Positions 21,978 to 32,958 of a stretch of 64,000 nt of DNA are shown here, piece after piece. A program made the translations under genes and the position numbers. Source of the DNA: Laburnicola sp. R22_1 (lineage: Eukaryota; Ascomycota; Dothideomycetes; Pleosporales; Didymosphaeriaceae); contig JACONQ010000002.1 in the NCBI GenBank assembly GCA_014281115.1, positions 3,844,001-3,908,000 on the forward strand. The letters run 5' to 3'. How positions within the stretch are numbered: position 1 is the first letter of the stretch; each line of letters opens with the position of its first letter. The notes beneath the pieces were generated by a model. The model was given only the letters and a program-made list of their open reading frames with translations. It had not been told where the DNA came from and searched no databases.

Positions 21978-23141
21978 ATGTATACGTCCGCTCTTTCCAC
22001 CCTCGCTCTCCTCGCCACCTTGCTCCCTGCCGCATTGGCCCAGACGCATACCGATTGCAACCCTCTCAACACCACAGGATGTCCCAATATGGATGCTCTC
22101 GGAGGCAATGTCACCTTCGATTTCGGCGATTCCTTTAATTCCGATGTCTGGCTCAAGAAGAACCAGGGCAAGGTGGAGACGAAGAACAACTACACGTCCC
22201 TGACTGTGGCTTACCAAGGAGACGCACCTAACATTCAATCTTCTTTCTACATATTCTTTGGCCGCCTGGAGGTCGTCATGAGAGCCGCACCCGGACAGGG
22301 CATTGTGTCCAGCGCTATTCTACAGTCCGAGTGCTTGGACGAGATTGACTGGGAGTTCCTTGGGACCAACACGACACACGCACTCACCAACTACTTTGGC
22401 AAGGGCAACCTTACCGATTACACACGCGGCAAGGACTTTGAAATGGACCCACCACAAGAGGCCTACCACAACTACACCATCGACTGGACCAAGGATCGCA
22501 TCCAGTGGTGGATCGACGATAAAATGGTACGCGAACTCAAGCCCGAAGAGGCCTGGGGCGGCAAGAATTACCCTCAGACCCCAATGAACGTTCGTCTGGG
22601 TGTCTGGGCCGGTGGCGATGTAGACAACAACAGCGAGGGCACTGTAGAATGGGCGGGAGGCCCGACCGACTTCACCAAGGGCCCTTACACCATGACGATC
22701 AAGAACGTCTATGTGCAGGACTACACTACCGCCAAGGAGTACTCGTGGGACGACATGGACGAAACGGGTGACTGGCAGAAGGTAAAGGTTATCAAGCTCG
22801 CGTAAGTCATGTCGCAAACTGGATGTTGATACACAGCGGCTAACGTACCCAGTGACGGCGAAAAATCCCCTGTCTTGCAAGAGATCGAGAAACCCCGCGG
22901 TGTCTCGGGTAAATGGAACGCGCTATCGCAAACAGCCAAGATCGCTATCATCGCCTCCATTGTGGGTAGTGTGGCGATACTCGCGGCCATCATAGCATTT
23001 TGCTGCATCAAGCAACGCCGCGCCGGCCGCCGCGAGTACGACCAGTACCAAGCCGACGTCGACAAGGAGACTTCCGACCTCATACAGCATAAGGAACAAT
23101 GGCAATCGTCGGCCCGTGGAAGCATGTACAGGCGCATATAA
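21978..23141 (+). CDS. Crh-type GH16 cell-wall transglycosylase
   Basis: Predicted chitin-glucan crosslinking enzyme of the Crh/Utr2 family (GH16), 370 aa, exons 21978-22801 and 22853-23141. It has a signal peptide (MYTSALSTLALLATLLPAALA) and then Cys pairs. The catalytic motif DEIDWEFLG at about residue 120 carries the two carboxylates of the E-x-D-x-x-E GH16 signature. Further family motifs are GRLEVVMRAAPGQGIVSSA and NYTIDWTKDRIQWWID. Most Crh enzymes end in a GPI signal. This one has a transmembrane helix (about 304-327, IAIIASIVGSVAILAAIIAF) followed by a ~43-residue charged tail, so it is probably a membrane-anchored Crh. It acts at the cell surface during wall remodelling. Confidence 0.95.
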
Positions 23142-24172
23142 ACTCCGGGTCACACGTCACCAGAGAAAAAAAATTCATGTGAAACAACGGGAGGGGTAGT
23201 GGCAGCTGCAACATGTTTCAGGGCAGCCAAGGGTGTCAGTCCCCCGTCAGAAGGAGGCCTTTATCCCACAGCTAGGGAAAGTTTTGTTTGTAGTAGAAAG
23301 AAAGTGATAGCGAAGGTGTTGGTTAGCATCCGCATCACTTGCCTGGTTCACGTCCGTTCATGATACCTCGAGAGATACCCTCGCACGGCCGGCAGGCTTT
23401 CCAATATTGAGATTGCGGTGGCGGTATTTCCTTTAATAGGTGTGACTTGATACCGTGCTGTGCATGTGCATAGGTCGATTTCGGATGAACAAGTATATAT
23501 TTCAATTTCAGATTAGGTCTTGCGGGCTTGGTGATCGACATGAGTACGTGCCCTGCCGTATATGTCCATCTCGGCGACTACACCACCTCCGCAGCATGTA
23601 CCGCTCGCTTGTGATGCCCTAACTCCGATCCGCTTGCCCTTGTCATACTTTACAGCACATGCATTTCACGTATATCGTAGGGTAGAGTCCCGCTCAGAAC
23701 GACTGGGAACGACGACCAGTTGATACTGGAATCTAGTCAGACTCGCTCAATGTTCAAAGATTGTAATAATCATGGGACAGCATGTCCTCGATGAACTCAG
23801 CACGATATAAGTTTCGCTGTCATTACGCACCTTTATCCCATTTCGCGCACCTAGGTAGCTTCCAAACGTCCCAACCACGCACGCACGCGCGCACACACAC
23901 ATGCATCGTCAAAGCCGTAACTGACAAATCTAGACAGCTTCGACCATGACCCGATCATAACTTGGGTACGTACCTTCTCTAAAAACCCATCTAACCCCAC
24001 TACTATACCTCACCACATACAGTCACAGGACAAAAGTTCGAGTACAATTAACCTTTGTATTGCCAATCCTGGTGGAACAAATCGTACTCAAATTGTAGTC
24101 CTAGTACTGTATGTAGTACCTCGCTCAAACCCATCCTCCAATCAAGCCCACTCCACACTCCTCAATCGTCCC
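23142..24172. other. Intergenic between convergent GH16 and GH35 genes
   Basis: About 1 kb with no supported frame. It contains miniature-element copy 3 (24020-24109) and a CA/CG alternating run near 23878-23900. Confidence 0.5.
24020..24109 (+). mobile_element. 90-bp palindromic miniature element, copy 3
   Basis: Exactly flanked by TA on both sides. It starts CAGTCACAGGACAAAAG and ends GTAGTCCTAGTACTG. The arms pair over about 30 bases. TA flanks with CAGT..ACTG ends suggest mobilisation by a Tc1/mariner-superfamily transposase. Confidence 0.85.
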
Positions 24173-27100
24173 TCAATACGCCCCCGCCCTCTCCGCCCAC
24201 CCCTCCATAGGCGCCAACCCCACCTCCCCATACCCCCTCCACACCCCCATCCCACTCACAATCTCAAAACCCTCCGGCTTCGCCCCACCCTCCCCCAACG
24301 CCCACACACTAACCGCCACTGTATTCACCCCCCTATAATCCAACACCCCCTCCAGAACAGGAAACCTCCTCTGCGGCCCCATCCCATTCGCAAACTTACC
24401 AAACTGGTACCCGTTGACCCAGAGCTGAGCTCTCCAGCCTTTCCCTTTGCCCGTGAAGGCGTCGCCGTGGAAGACGAAGGAGAGCGGGACGTCCCAGTCG
24501 GAGGGGATGTCGAGGGTGAATGTCGCGCGGTAGAAGGCTACGCCTGGTCTGGCGAGGCGGGATGTAGGGCCCGAGCTGGGTGTCCAGGACGAGGTGGGCG
24601 CCGATGGGAGATGGAAGCCGTTTCTTTCGGCCCAGAGGGCGCCTTCGTTGAGGGGGCCGCGGACGCTGCCGTGGAACGTCTCGCCGCCTAGGTTGCCGGT
24701 GATTTTCCATGTTATGCCGTCGGGGCCGCGGGATGTGCTGTTTGCGCTTAGGCGGGAGGTGGACTTTGTGCTCAAGGGTGCATGTGCTGCCGTGTGGCCG
24801 GGGAAGGAGTACCCGATGATGCCGCGGGGCGTCTTCATCTCGTTGTAGCCTACGAACCAGTTTCCGTTGTGGCCCATGTGGTCGGTGAGAACGGTTAAGA
24901 CGTACGGCTTTCCGCGGGTCAGTTGCGGTACGTCCAATGTGAGGTTTGCGATTCGCACGTCGCCGGCTCCGTCCCAGGACCCGATGAAGGTACTGTTGAC
25001 CCATGCGGAGAAGGCAAAACCAGAGCCGCCGGAGACGTTGAGGTGGATCACGGTCTCGTTCCCAGTGGCGATGAAGTGGCCGCGCGTTATCAGTGAGCCT
25101 GCGTGGAACCCGTATTCTGCTCCCCAGAGCACGGTCGGCGTGGTCAGTGGCCAGTACGTGTTGTTCGTTTCGGTATGGTCAGCATCTGGCCAAGCCGAGT
25201 CGTCGTAGGAAGGTTGCAGCTCGGGCAGAGTGTCGACGTACTTCCATTCCAAAGCGTTCAAGTCAGGTAACTTGATCGTGGGGGCTGAGAATTCGATGCG
25301 GGCTTTCAAAAAGCCGTTGCGGTCGCGGGTCGTCTTTAGATCTTCGCCATTGAATGAGAGACCATTGATCTTTTCGTGTGCGCCTGCTACGACCTCGACA
25401 GTTGTGGTCGCGTTGATGTCTCCTGTGATATGCACTTTTCCGTCTGAGATAGACGCAGTACGAACCAGGTAGCCAGCCTTGATAATGAGTTCTGACGACG
25501 GTGTGAGTTCGTGGGGATAGCTACCCTCCGATGTGCTCACGGTCCAGTAGTCGTATGCAGAGTTTCGATCCAAAATGATGATGTAGAGGCCCGAACCTAT
25601 CCGCACAACCCTTCGGTTTGGGCTGGACTCCCAGTGAAGAATCGTGTTCTGGTTACGATTGGAGAGCTTGGCTCCTGAACCCTCAACAGAGGTGGCTCCG
25701 TTGGTTTTGGAGACAGCTAGCTCGTGCCGTTCATTGGGGCCTCCGTATACGACAAGAGTCGTCCTGGAACCGTGCTTCTTCCAAGAGAAGATCTCAGCCG
25801 ATGAATACAAGATATTGTAGTCGCCGACTTGGTAGTCTGTGACGTGGATCTTGCTGTCGCGACCGTTCAAGGAGAGCTTACCACCAAGTTGTGGGATGGT
25901 GATGTTACCGGCGCTTGTTGGCAACCTGAGCTTGTACGATACCGAATCCAGAGAGTTGTACTTCGTTTGACTATCCTTATTAGCACAAGGGTCGTACCAT
26001 ATTCAGAAACGCACATACCGTGTAACATAAAAGTTCGTCTTGTTTCCCATCAGTGGAGTCACAGTAACAGCATTAGTGTCTGTGTATACTCCTGCTGTGC
26101 TGAATCCTGGCGTCGCAGAGGCAAGTGCGTCCCCTGAAGCAGTAACAAAATTAGCAATAAGTTTCGCCTCGCTATACTTTTCGCGATGAACCTGGCGTTC
26201 TTCAGTGATTGCAGCGCCGTAATCGTACGAGGTATATCCATCTGCGTGACCAAGGTTTCCCCAGTTTGTCCCCCCGAACGTCTAATTCAAGTCAGCAAGC
26301 TTAGATCCAAACGCGTCGTTTTACAATACTAGGACAAGAGTCTGAGTACAATGTGTTACCCCAGGATCAATGATACCAAGGTCAACTGTACTTAAGCTTT
26401 TGTCCTCTGACTGTACATACCATGTAAAAATTGCTGATTGTTGCGCCAACTGCAATGTTATTCTTGTAGAAGACACGCTCAAACTCTTCGTTGATGAACT
26501 CGGCACACTTCTCAAAACCATCACCACCCCATGGTTGGAAAGCTCCGCCTTGATACTCGACAAGCAGATACGGCGTGTTCGGGCTCTGCTCCAAATGCAA
26601 TTGCCTCCAATCGGTAGGAAGCGCACCATCAGCCCAATTCTTCGGATCCGAACAGTTCATCCCAAGCGGATACGCGTTATGTCCATAGATATCGACTGGT
26701 GCATCCGTTCCTGGTGCATTGATGCCGCTAGGCCAGGCGACATTGTTGATGAACGGCACGACGATACCGAGATCTCTGAACTGTTTTATGAGACCGTTCA
26801 TGTAATCCGCGTCCGGGAAGGTGACGTTGTTCTGGGCTGCTGAATACTCATTCTCGGGCTGGAAGAGGATGATAGGACCGCCATTGGTGATCTGGGCTTT
26901 CGCAAGGATCGGCGTAATGGATTCGATGTAGTGTTTCGAAGCTGCCTGGTAGTCGGCATCCGGCGTGCGCAAATCTCCCTTGATGCGCTGCAACCATCCA
27001 GGAAAGCCGCCGCCATGTACTTCCGCGTTGATGTAGGGTCCAGGGCGCTGCATTCGTGATCAAAACAAGTCACAATTGCCGGATAATGGGTGTACTCACA

Positions 27101-27603
27101 GCGACAAGATAAACACCAGCCTTCTTCGCAGCCTCGAAATACGGCTCCCAATCAAACAAGCCCTCCGCACTGAACTCTCCAGGCTTCGGTTCATGCAGCA
27201 CCCACGCTGAATACAATGACACACCATTATACCCTAGCGCTCTGATCTTCTGGAATACGTCCAACCAAAGACTCGGCACTGGTAACCTTTAACACGATCA
27301 ATCCTGATAATCTGATAAATTAGGGAGATGCAGCAAACCCACCGAAAAGGATGAAACTCTCCACCCCAAAAATTAACCCGCTTCCCATGCACAAACAGCG
27401 AGTGCTCATCCCAAGTAACCTAAACGCCCACGTTAAAAACCCGGATAACGCAAATAAAGAAAAAAAGACAGACATACGATATCCTGAAGCGCGCGCTCTT
27501 CTTGGATAATGAAATCGCGCGGCCTCCCACTCAACCCCCGTGCAGCAACACCAAGCGGCAGCAACCCCAGCACAAGTCTCCCAAAGCAAAGGCTCAACTT
27601 CAT
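24173..27603 (-). CDS. Secreted beta-galactosidase, GH35
   Basis: Hydrolyses terminal beta-galactosides; LacA-like, 1025 aa, the usual fungal length. Six exons: 27478-27603, 27343-27419, 27100-27286, 26421-27047, 26019-26281, 24173-25970. Signal peptide [21 protein letters not shown]. Conserved blocks are [35 protein letters not shown] and [18 protein letters not shown]. The acid/base Glu is in QPENEYS (about residue 197) and the nucleophile Glu in [10 protein letters not shown] (about 294), followed by [20 protein letters not shown]. The C-terminal half is the beta-sandwich/jelly-roll part. Intron 4 (26282-26420, 139 bp) contains a 90-bp miniature element. The transposon island lies upstream. 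Confidence 0.95.
26324..26413 (-). mobile_element. 90-bp miniature element inside a beta-galactosidase intron, copy 4
   Basis: Flanked by TA at 26322-26323 and 26414-26415. Starts CAATACTAGGACAAGAG and ends TTTTGTCCTCTGACTG. It lies wholly inside intron 4 of the GH35 gene, six bases from the splice donor. Without element plus one TA the intron would be 47 bp, like its neighbours. Confidence 0.85.
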
Positions 27604-28038
27604 ACTTTGCCGGATAATTTGCTATGTACAGGGAACGATTAAAGTACTGAACCTGTCTGCAGTCTATATAGTAGGCCGTCAATATATCATCCTAGGGCGC
27701 AGAAAGTCCCGGCTGGACCGGGCCGCCGCTCTCTTCGGCAGGGCCTCGCCATCATCGAAGAAGCGCATGTTCTCTCGTCTACGTCTCAAGCCGTCTACTG
27801 TGCTCCACGGGCCAAGCAGGAATATCTCTCGTTGCGGGTTGGAGGCGGAGAAATTCGATTCCGTCGCGCGGGGTCGGGATGGGAATAATATACGTTGCAG
27901 TAGCCTTGTAATACCCTAACTAGAGAGTATTCCTCATGCTTTATGACGATGAAATCATTGGATGGCTTGGAACTTCTCTGGAATATTGCGTGGGGGCACG
28001 TGTAGATATCGGTGCGAAGGTTTGGAAGTTATGGTGTA
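27604..28038. other. GH35 upstream region and left flank of transposon
   Basis: No gene was recognised. A TATATA-like element lies at 27665-27670 on the beta-galactosidase side. The outer transposon begins immediately after a TA at 28037-28038. Confidence 0.5.
27665..27670 (-). promoter_or_regulatory. Possible TATA box of the beta-galactosidase gene
   Basis: CTATATAG lies about 60 bases upstream of the GH35 start codon. The position fits a TATA element of a regulated secreted-enzyme gene. It is a short motif, so only moderately supported. Confidence 0.35.
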
Positions 28039-28431
28039 CTGTGTCCGTGCACTCAACGCCCGGATTCAGTCAACGCCCCGCTGAACGCAAACCACCCCAA
28101 ATTTCAACACGCCATAACGCCACCAATATGAGCTCAATTGAGGCTGCAATTAAAGAAATAGAATCGCTAAGGTCAGAAGAATCTTTCTCTTATACTAAGA
28201 TCGCTAGCAAGCATGGCGTTGATCGAAGTACGCTGTCGCGAAGGCACCAAGCGATTCAAACGACGCGTGCAACTGCGGGGTTTAACCGACGGAAACTCAG
28301 TCCCCAACAAGAGCAGGAGCTTGTACAATACATTGAAGGGCTTACAGCGCGTCACTTGCCACCCACAAGAGAGATGATACGAAATTTCGCGTCAACAATA
28401 GCCAAGGAGCTAGTGAGCGAGAGCTGGGTTA

Positions 28432-30530
28432 CCGTGTCCGTGCGCGTAATGCCCGGATTCGCGTAATGCCCGCGCAACACCAGAAGCGCTCTATCAGCGA
28501 CCAGGCAATAGAACCACCCACAATCAATATTATCACGAGATTTTCCAGAGTAGCACTATATCGATGCTTGCGATCAATTTGCACTATCTATATCTATTAG
28601 GAAGCTTGACGTTGCGGCCGCGACGTGTAGATCTGGTTGGGGAAGTAGATGCGCCCTCTGAGGCCTCCCTATTATCTTGAGCATCAACAACACGTTTCTG
28701 ACGCTTTCTGCTCTGTAGAGCTGGCTGAGAGGCCTTTCTCTTACCCTTTTGGGATAGTTGTAGAGCTTTTTCAGCGTCGCGGGCAGACTTCTGGGCAGCG
28801 CGCTGAGCTGCCTTTTCAGCCCTCTCTTTCTCCTTTGCCTCCCTAGCTACTTCTCGCGCAACACGCTTCTCCTGCTGGATTTTCTCCTTATATAGCTTAG
28901 CTGCCTTCTTTAGCTCTGCTGTCGCTGCTTTTTGAAGCTGCTGCTGCTTATCCTCCTGCTCCTTGATTGATTGACGAACACGTGCCTCCCTTACTTTCCT
29001 TGGTGACCATAAGATAGCCCTACTATGATAATCCTGGCGCTGTTGAAGGTCTAGAGCTTTGCTCTTCTTCCCACGCTTCTTCTTGATAGATAGCGCCTGC
29101 CTAAGCCTATCGTTGTTATGCTTAAGCAGCTCATTTTCAACAGATAGGTGGTGGAGTGATTGACGAAGCTTTTGTGTATCCTTGCTACTTTGATCACTCA
29201 CTGCAGAGCGTACAAGCCTATCCATCTTTCTCCAGTCATGATCACTAAACCCTGATGAGGAGCTATCGCCTGATTCTTGATCCTGGGTAAACCTATTAAG
29301 GATAGGATCAGGATCAGGTGGCGATATGCCTGTGGCTCTAAAAGAGCTGAGGATAGTTGATTCCTTGAAGGAGACCTTCCACGCGTTCCAGAATAGGGGA
29401 AGAAGTCGCCTTTGGTGATAGAAACCAGGCCCTGGCTTCTATGGAGATATCTTGATAGCTCTGCTAAGTAGGCTGTTGATAGAGGCTTAAACATCGCAAC
29501 GTCGAGAGGCTGAAGCGTATGAGTTGAATGAGGAGGCAGGATAGCAAGGAGGATCCTATGCTGATCACAGTAGTCGATAAAGTCCATAGTGATGTGGGAT
29601 CCATGGCCATCTACGATTAAGAGTTGATATGATTGGCGAGTCTTCTCTTTTGTGCAGCGATCAAATACCTGTTTAAGCCAGGCAAGCCTAATATCGTTGT
29701 TTGTCCAGCTAGAGGGTGATGAGGTGATAAAGACTTCTTGTTCTCCTGCCTTAATATCCTCTACCCAGCTTGATTGGATGCCCTTGTTTGCAGCCTTATA
29801 GATGAGGCTTGGCGACAGAGCTGATCCATTAGCGCAGATACATGCTAGGAGCGTAATCTATGCGCGATTGCCATCCTGGAGCGATGCCCTAACCTCCTTC
29901 TTCTCCCATATTCGTCTGCTGAATATTCGTTTTGATCTACCCACGATACCGATCAGGAAGCCTTTTTCGTCCATATTGTAGATATGACGAGGATCTATCT
30001 GATACTGATCGATCTTGCTGTGTAGGAGGTTGAAATAGAGGCGATATTTATCCTCTGAATTAGCTTTGTGGCGATTGCTGTCCATGCCGACTGTCTATTG
30101 CGAGATAAGCTGAATGCTGTGTCGGTTGATAAAGCGGGTAACCCAGCTCTCGCTGACTGGCTCCTTTGCTATGGTAGAGGCGAAGTTCTGTATCATCTCT
30201 CGAGTGGGAGGTATATGTCTCTCTGTGAGTCCTTTGATATATTGTACGAGCTCCTGCTCTTGCTGTAGGTTGAGTTTCAGCTGGTTGATATTCTTGACCT
30301 GCCTGGGGCGCGTTACCCCTCGATGCCTTCGACCCAACGTAGATTGTTCAAGCCCATGCCTAGCAGCAACTTCTGTATATGAAAAATCTTCTCCTGGTTC
30401 TCGCGATTCTATCTCATCAATCGCAGCCTGATATGGATCCATAATGGTGGAGTTATCGCGTGCTGAAGTTAGGGTGTTTTGGTGTTGCGCGGGCATTACG
30501 CGAATCCGGGCATTACGCGCACGGACACGG
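28432..30530 (-). mobile_element. Inner pogo/Fot1-like DNA transposon (2099 bp)
   Basis: Perfect 51-bp terminal inverted repeats starting CCGTGTCCGTGCGCGTAATG, flanked by TA at 28430-28431 and 30531-30532. It is inserted in the opposite orientation inside the transposase gene of the outer element. The termini share the first ~12 bases with the outer element but then differ, so it is a sister family rather than a copy of the outer one. Confidence 0.92.
28584..30442 (-). pseudogene. DDE transposase of the inner element, nearly intact but broken
   Basis: Runs from MDPYQAAIDEIESREPGE to a stop after NVKLPNRYR. The domains in order are helix-turn-helix (FSYTEVAARHGLEQSTLGRR), CENP-B-like region (RHIPPTREMIQNFAS), and a DDE_1-type catalytic domain with YNMDEKGF, LLIVDGHGSH and TLQPLDVAMFKPLSTAY. 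The C-terminus is a long Lys/Glu/Ala-rich coiled coil. All three acidic positions appear kept. The frame is broken by a stop after HSIQLISQ, another after DGNRA, and a one-base deletion near 29395 after KGDFFP. The three breaks make it non-functional. It is less decayed than the outer copy, as expected for a later insertion. Confidence 0.88.
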
Positions 30531-30532
30531 TA

Positions 30533-31234
30533 CCCTGCCGAGACAGTCCATGCAACGCGACAGTCAATGCAACACTTTTTACTAGGAAAATCAAGAAAAA
30601 TAGAGATTTTTAAAGACTTATTACTCTATAACTATAATATATTATTAAAAACTTCTAATATATTTAATACTTTAAATTTTATTCTCTATATTACTAGAAT
30701 TTTACTTCTTTTTAATATTATAGTTTTTAATTATTTATAAAAACTAGTAAAATCTATAATTTTAAAATTAAAAAGTAATAATTATTTAGTAAGGAAGTAT
30801 AGTATATAGAGTATCTTTAATATAGAAGTTTTTTAGATTTATAATATATTTAATAAGTTAATCTATCTATATTAAAAATATATAGAAAAAAAAGTAGTAT
30901 ATAATCTAACTACTTAGTTATATTTTAAATCTAAATAACTTCTATATTAAAGATACTCTATATACTATACTTCCTTACTAAATAATTATTACTTTTAATT
31001 TTAAAATTATAGATTTTACTAGTTTTTTATAAATAATTAAAAACTATAATATTAAAAAGAAGTAAAATTCTAGTAATATAGAGAATAAAATTTAAAGTAT
31101 TAAATATATTAGAAGTTTTTAATAATATATTATAGTTATAGAGTAATAAGTCTTTAAAAATCTTTATTTTTCTTGATTTTCCTAGTAAAAAGTGTTGCAT
31201 TGACTGTCGCGTTGCATGGACTGTCTCGGCAGGG
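30533..31234. mobile_element. 702-bp AT-rich long-inverted-repeat (foldback-like) non-autonomous element
   Basis: Starts CCCTGCCGAGACAGTCCATG and ends with its inverted complement, flanked by TA at 30531-30532 and 31235-31236. The two arms pair over about 300 bases each, leaving a ~110-base centre near 30830-30945. Only the outer ~50 bases are GC-balanced; the remainder is almost pure A/T. There is no coding capacity. It sits directly against the inner transposon, sharing one TA. Confidence 0.88.
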
Positions 31235-32958
31235 TACTCGCTTCATCAACTGACACAACATCCATCTGATCTCTCGATGGGCAGCTGGTATGGACAGCAA
31301 TCGCCACCAAGCCGACTCAGGGGATAAATACAGCCTGTATTTTGATCTCCTGGGTGCCAAAATCAAGGAATATGACATCGAGCCTCGTCACACGTATAAT
31401 ATGGATAAAAAAGGCTTCTTAATTGGTATCACTAGCCGATCAAAACGAGTGTTCAGCAGACGAATGTGGGAGAATAAGGAGGTTATAGCATCTCTCCAAG
31501 ATGGCTCTTGTAAATGGATTACCCTCCTAGCGTGTGTTTGCGCTAATAGATCAGCCTTGCCGCTAAGCCTTATCTATTAGGCTACCAACAAGGCTATACA
31601 ATTAAGCTAGGTAGAGGATATTAAGGCAGGAGAGCACTTAGTACATATTTCCTTGTCGCCTTTAGGCTGGACAAACAACAATATTGGCCTTGCCTGGCTT
31701 AAACAGGTGTTTGATCGCTACACCAAGGCAAAAGCTCGACGGTCTTACTGGTTACTTATCCTTAATAGCCATAGATCTCACGTTACTATGGATTTTATCG
31801 ACTATTGCGACCGTAACAGGATACTCCTAGCCATCTTCCCCCCTCATTCAACCCACACGCTTTAGCCACTTAATGTGGTTCTATTTAAGCCTCTATCAAC
31901 TGCGTACTCAAAGGAGCTATCAGATCACCTCCACCAGAGCCAGGGACTCCTCCCTATTAAGAAAGGGGACTTCTTCCCTCTATTCTGGGAGGCCTGGACG
32001 AGCTCTTTTAAGGAGGAGACGATACTTAAGTCTTTTGAAGCAACAGGCATATCACCATTCAACCTAGAGGTTATACTTAAAAGGTTCACCAACACTACCC
32101 TAGATGAGCAGGAATCGCAAGAGAGCTCTATATCAGTACTTAGCGGATCTAACTGGCGTAAACTAGACCGCCTTGTACGATCCGCAGTAGAAGATCAGAG
32201 TAGTAAGGACGCGCAGAAGCTTAGCCGCTCACTCCACCACATCTCAGTTCAAAATAAGTTACTTCACCATAAGATTGCTAGGTTAAGAGAGGCTCTTACT
32301 ACGAAAAAGAAGCACAAGAAGAAGGGAAAACCTCTAGATCTGCAACAACGTCAAGAGTACTATGGGGGGGCGGTTTTCTGGTCACTAAGGAAGGTTAGGG
32401 AGGCTCGCGTACGTCAGTCTGTAAAGGAACAAGAGGAGAAGGAGCAGAAGCTTCAAAAAGCTGAGAAGGCTGAGTTGAAGAAGGCAGCTAAGCTATGCAA
32501 GGAGAAAATTGCAGAGGAGAAGCGTGTGGCGAGGGAGGCAGCTAAGGTAGCTAAGGAGAAGGAGAAGGCTGAGAAGGCAGCAGAGCGTGCTCGCCAGAGA
32601 GAAGCTCGCGACGATGCAAAAGCTCTATAATCTACCTAAAAGGGTAAGAGAAAGGCCTCGCAGCCATCTATACAGAGCAACAAGCGTTAGAAACGCGTAG
32701 TTAATACTATAACTACTTAGGAGGCTTCAGGTGCTGCATCAGCAGCTCCACCCAAGACCACGCGGCACGGCCGCAACGTTAAGCTTCCAAGTAAATATAA
32801 GTAGCACAGGTGAATCGCAAGCATTAAAATAGTACTCTACTACAAAATCTTGTAATAATAGCGATTTTGTGTGGCTCTGCAGCCTTATTTTAGTTAAGCT
32901 GCTATGGTGTTCAGCGGGGCGTTGACTGAATCCGGGCGTTGAGTGCACGGACACAGTA

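Larger units (their letters stand above)
28128..32804 (+). pseudogene. DDE transposase of the outer element, disrupted
   Basis: Segment 1 (28128-28431) encodes the N-terminal helix-turn-helix region: FSYTKIASKHGVDRSTLSRR, then RHLPPTREMIRNFAS. It stops at SWVT where the inserted block begins. Segment 2 (31237-32804) resumes exactly in frame with RFIN and continues through MDSNRHQADSGDKY, YNMDKKGF and the coiled, Lys/Glu-rich C-terminus. In-frame stops occur after RFIN, after SLIY, before VEDIKAGE, after PPHSTHTL and before the terminal KGKRKAS-like part. The second and third catalytic-type aspartates, seen in the inner copy as VDGHGSH and PLDV, are Asn here (LNSHRSH, PLNV). It is dead as an enzyme. 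Confidence 0.88.
28039..32956 (+). mobile_element. Outer pogo/Fot1-like DNA transposon, interrupted by two insertions
   Basis: Bounded by perfect 48-bp terminal inverted repeats starting CTGTGTCCGTGCACTCAACG and by TA target duplications (28037-28038, 32957-32958). Total 4918 bp. Removing the inserted block 28432-31236 leaves 2113 bp, a normal size for this superfamily. It encodes a DDE transposase on the plus strand that is split by the insertions and riddled with stops. It cannot move on its own. Confidence 0.92.

Noticed and set aside
28039..32956. Reading the island as an LTR retrotransposon or Helitron
   Set aside because: The ends are inverted, TA-flanked and enclose DDE transposases; there are no direct LTRs, reverse transcriptase or Rep/helicase motifs.
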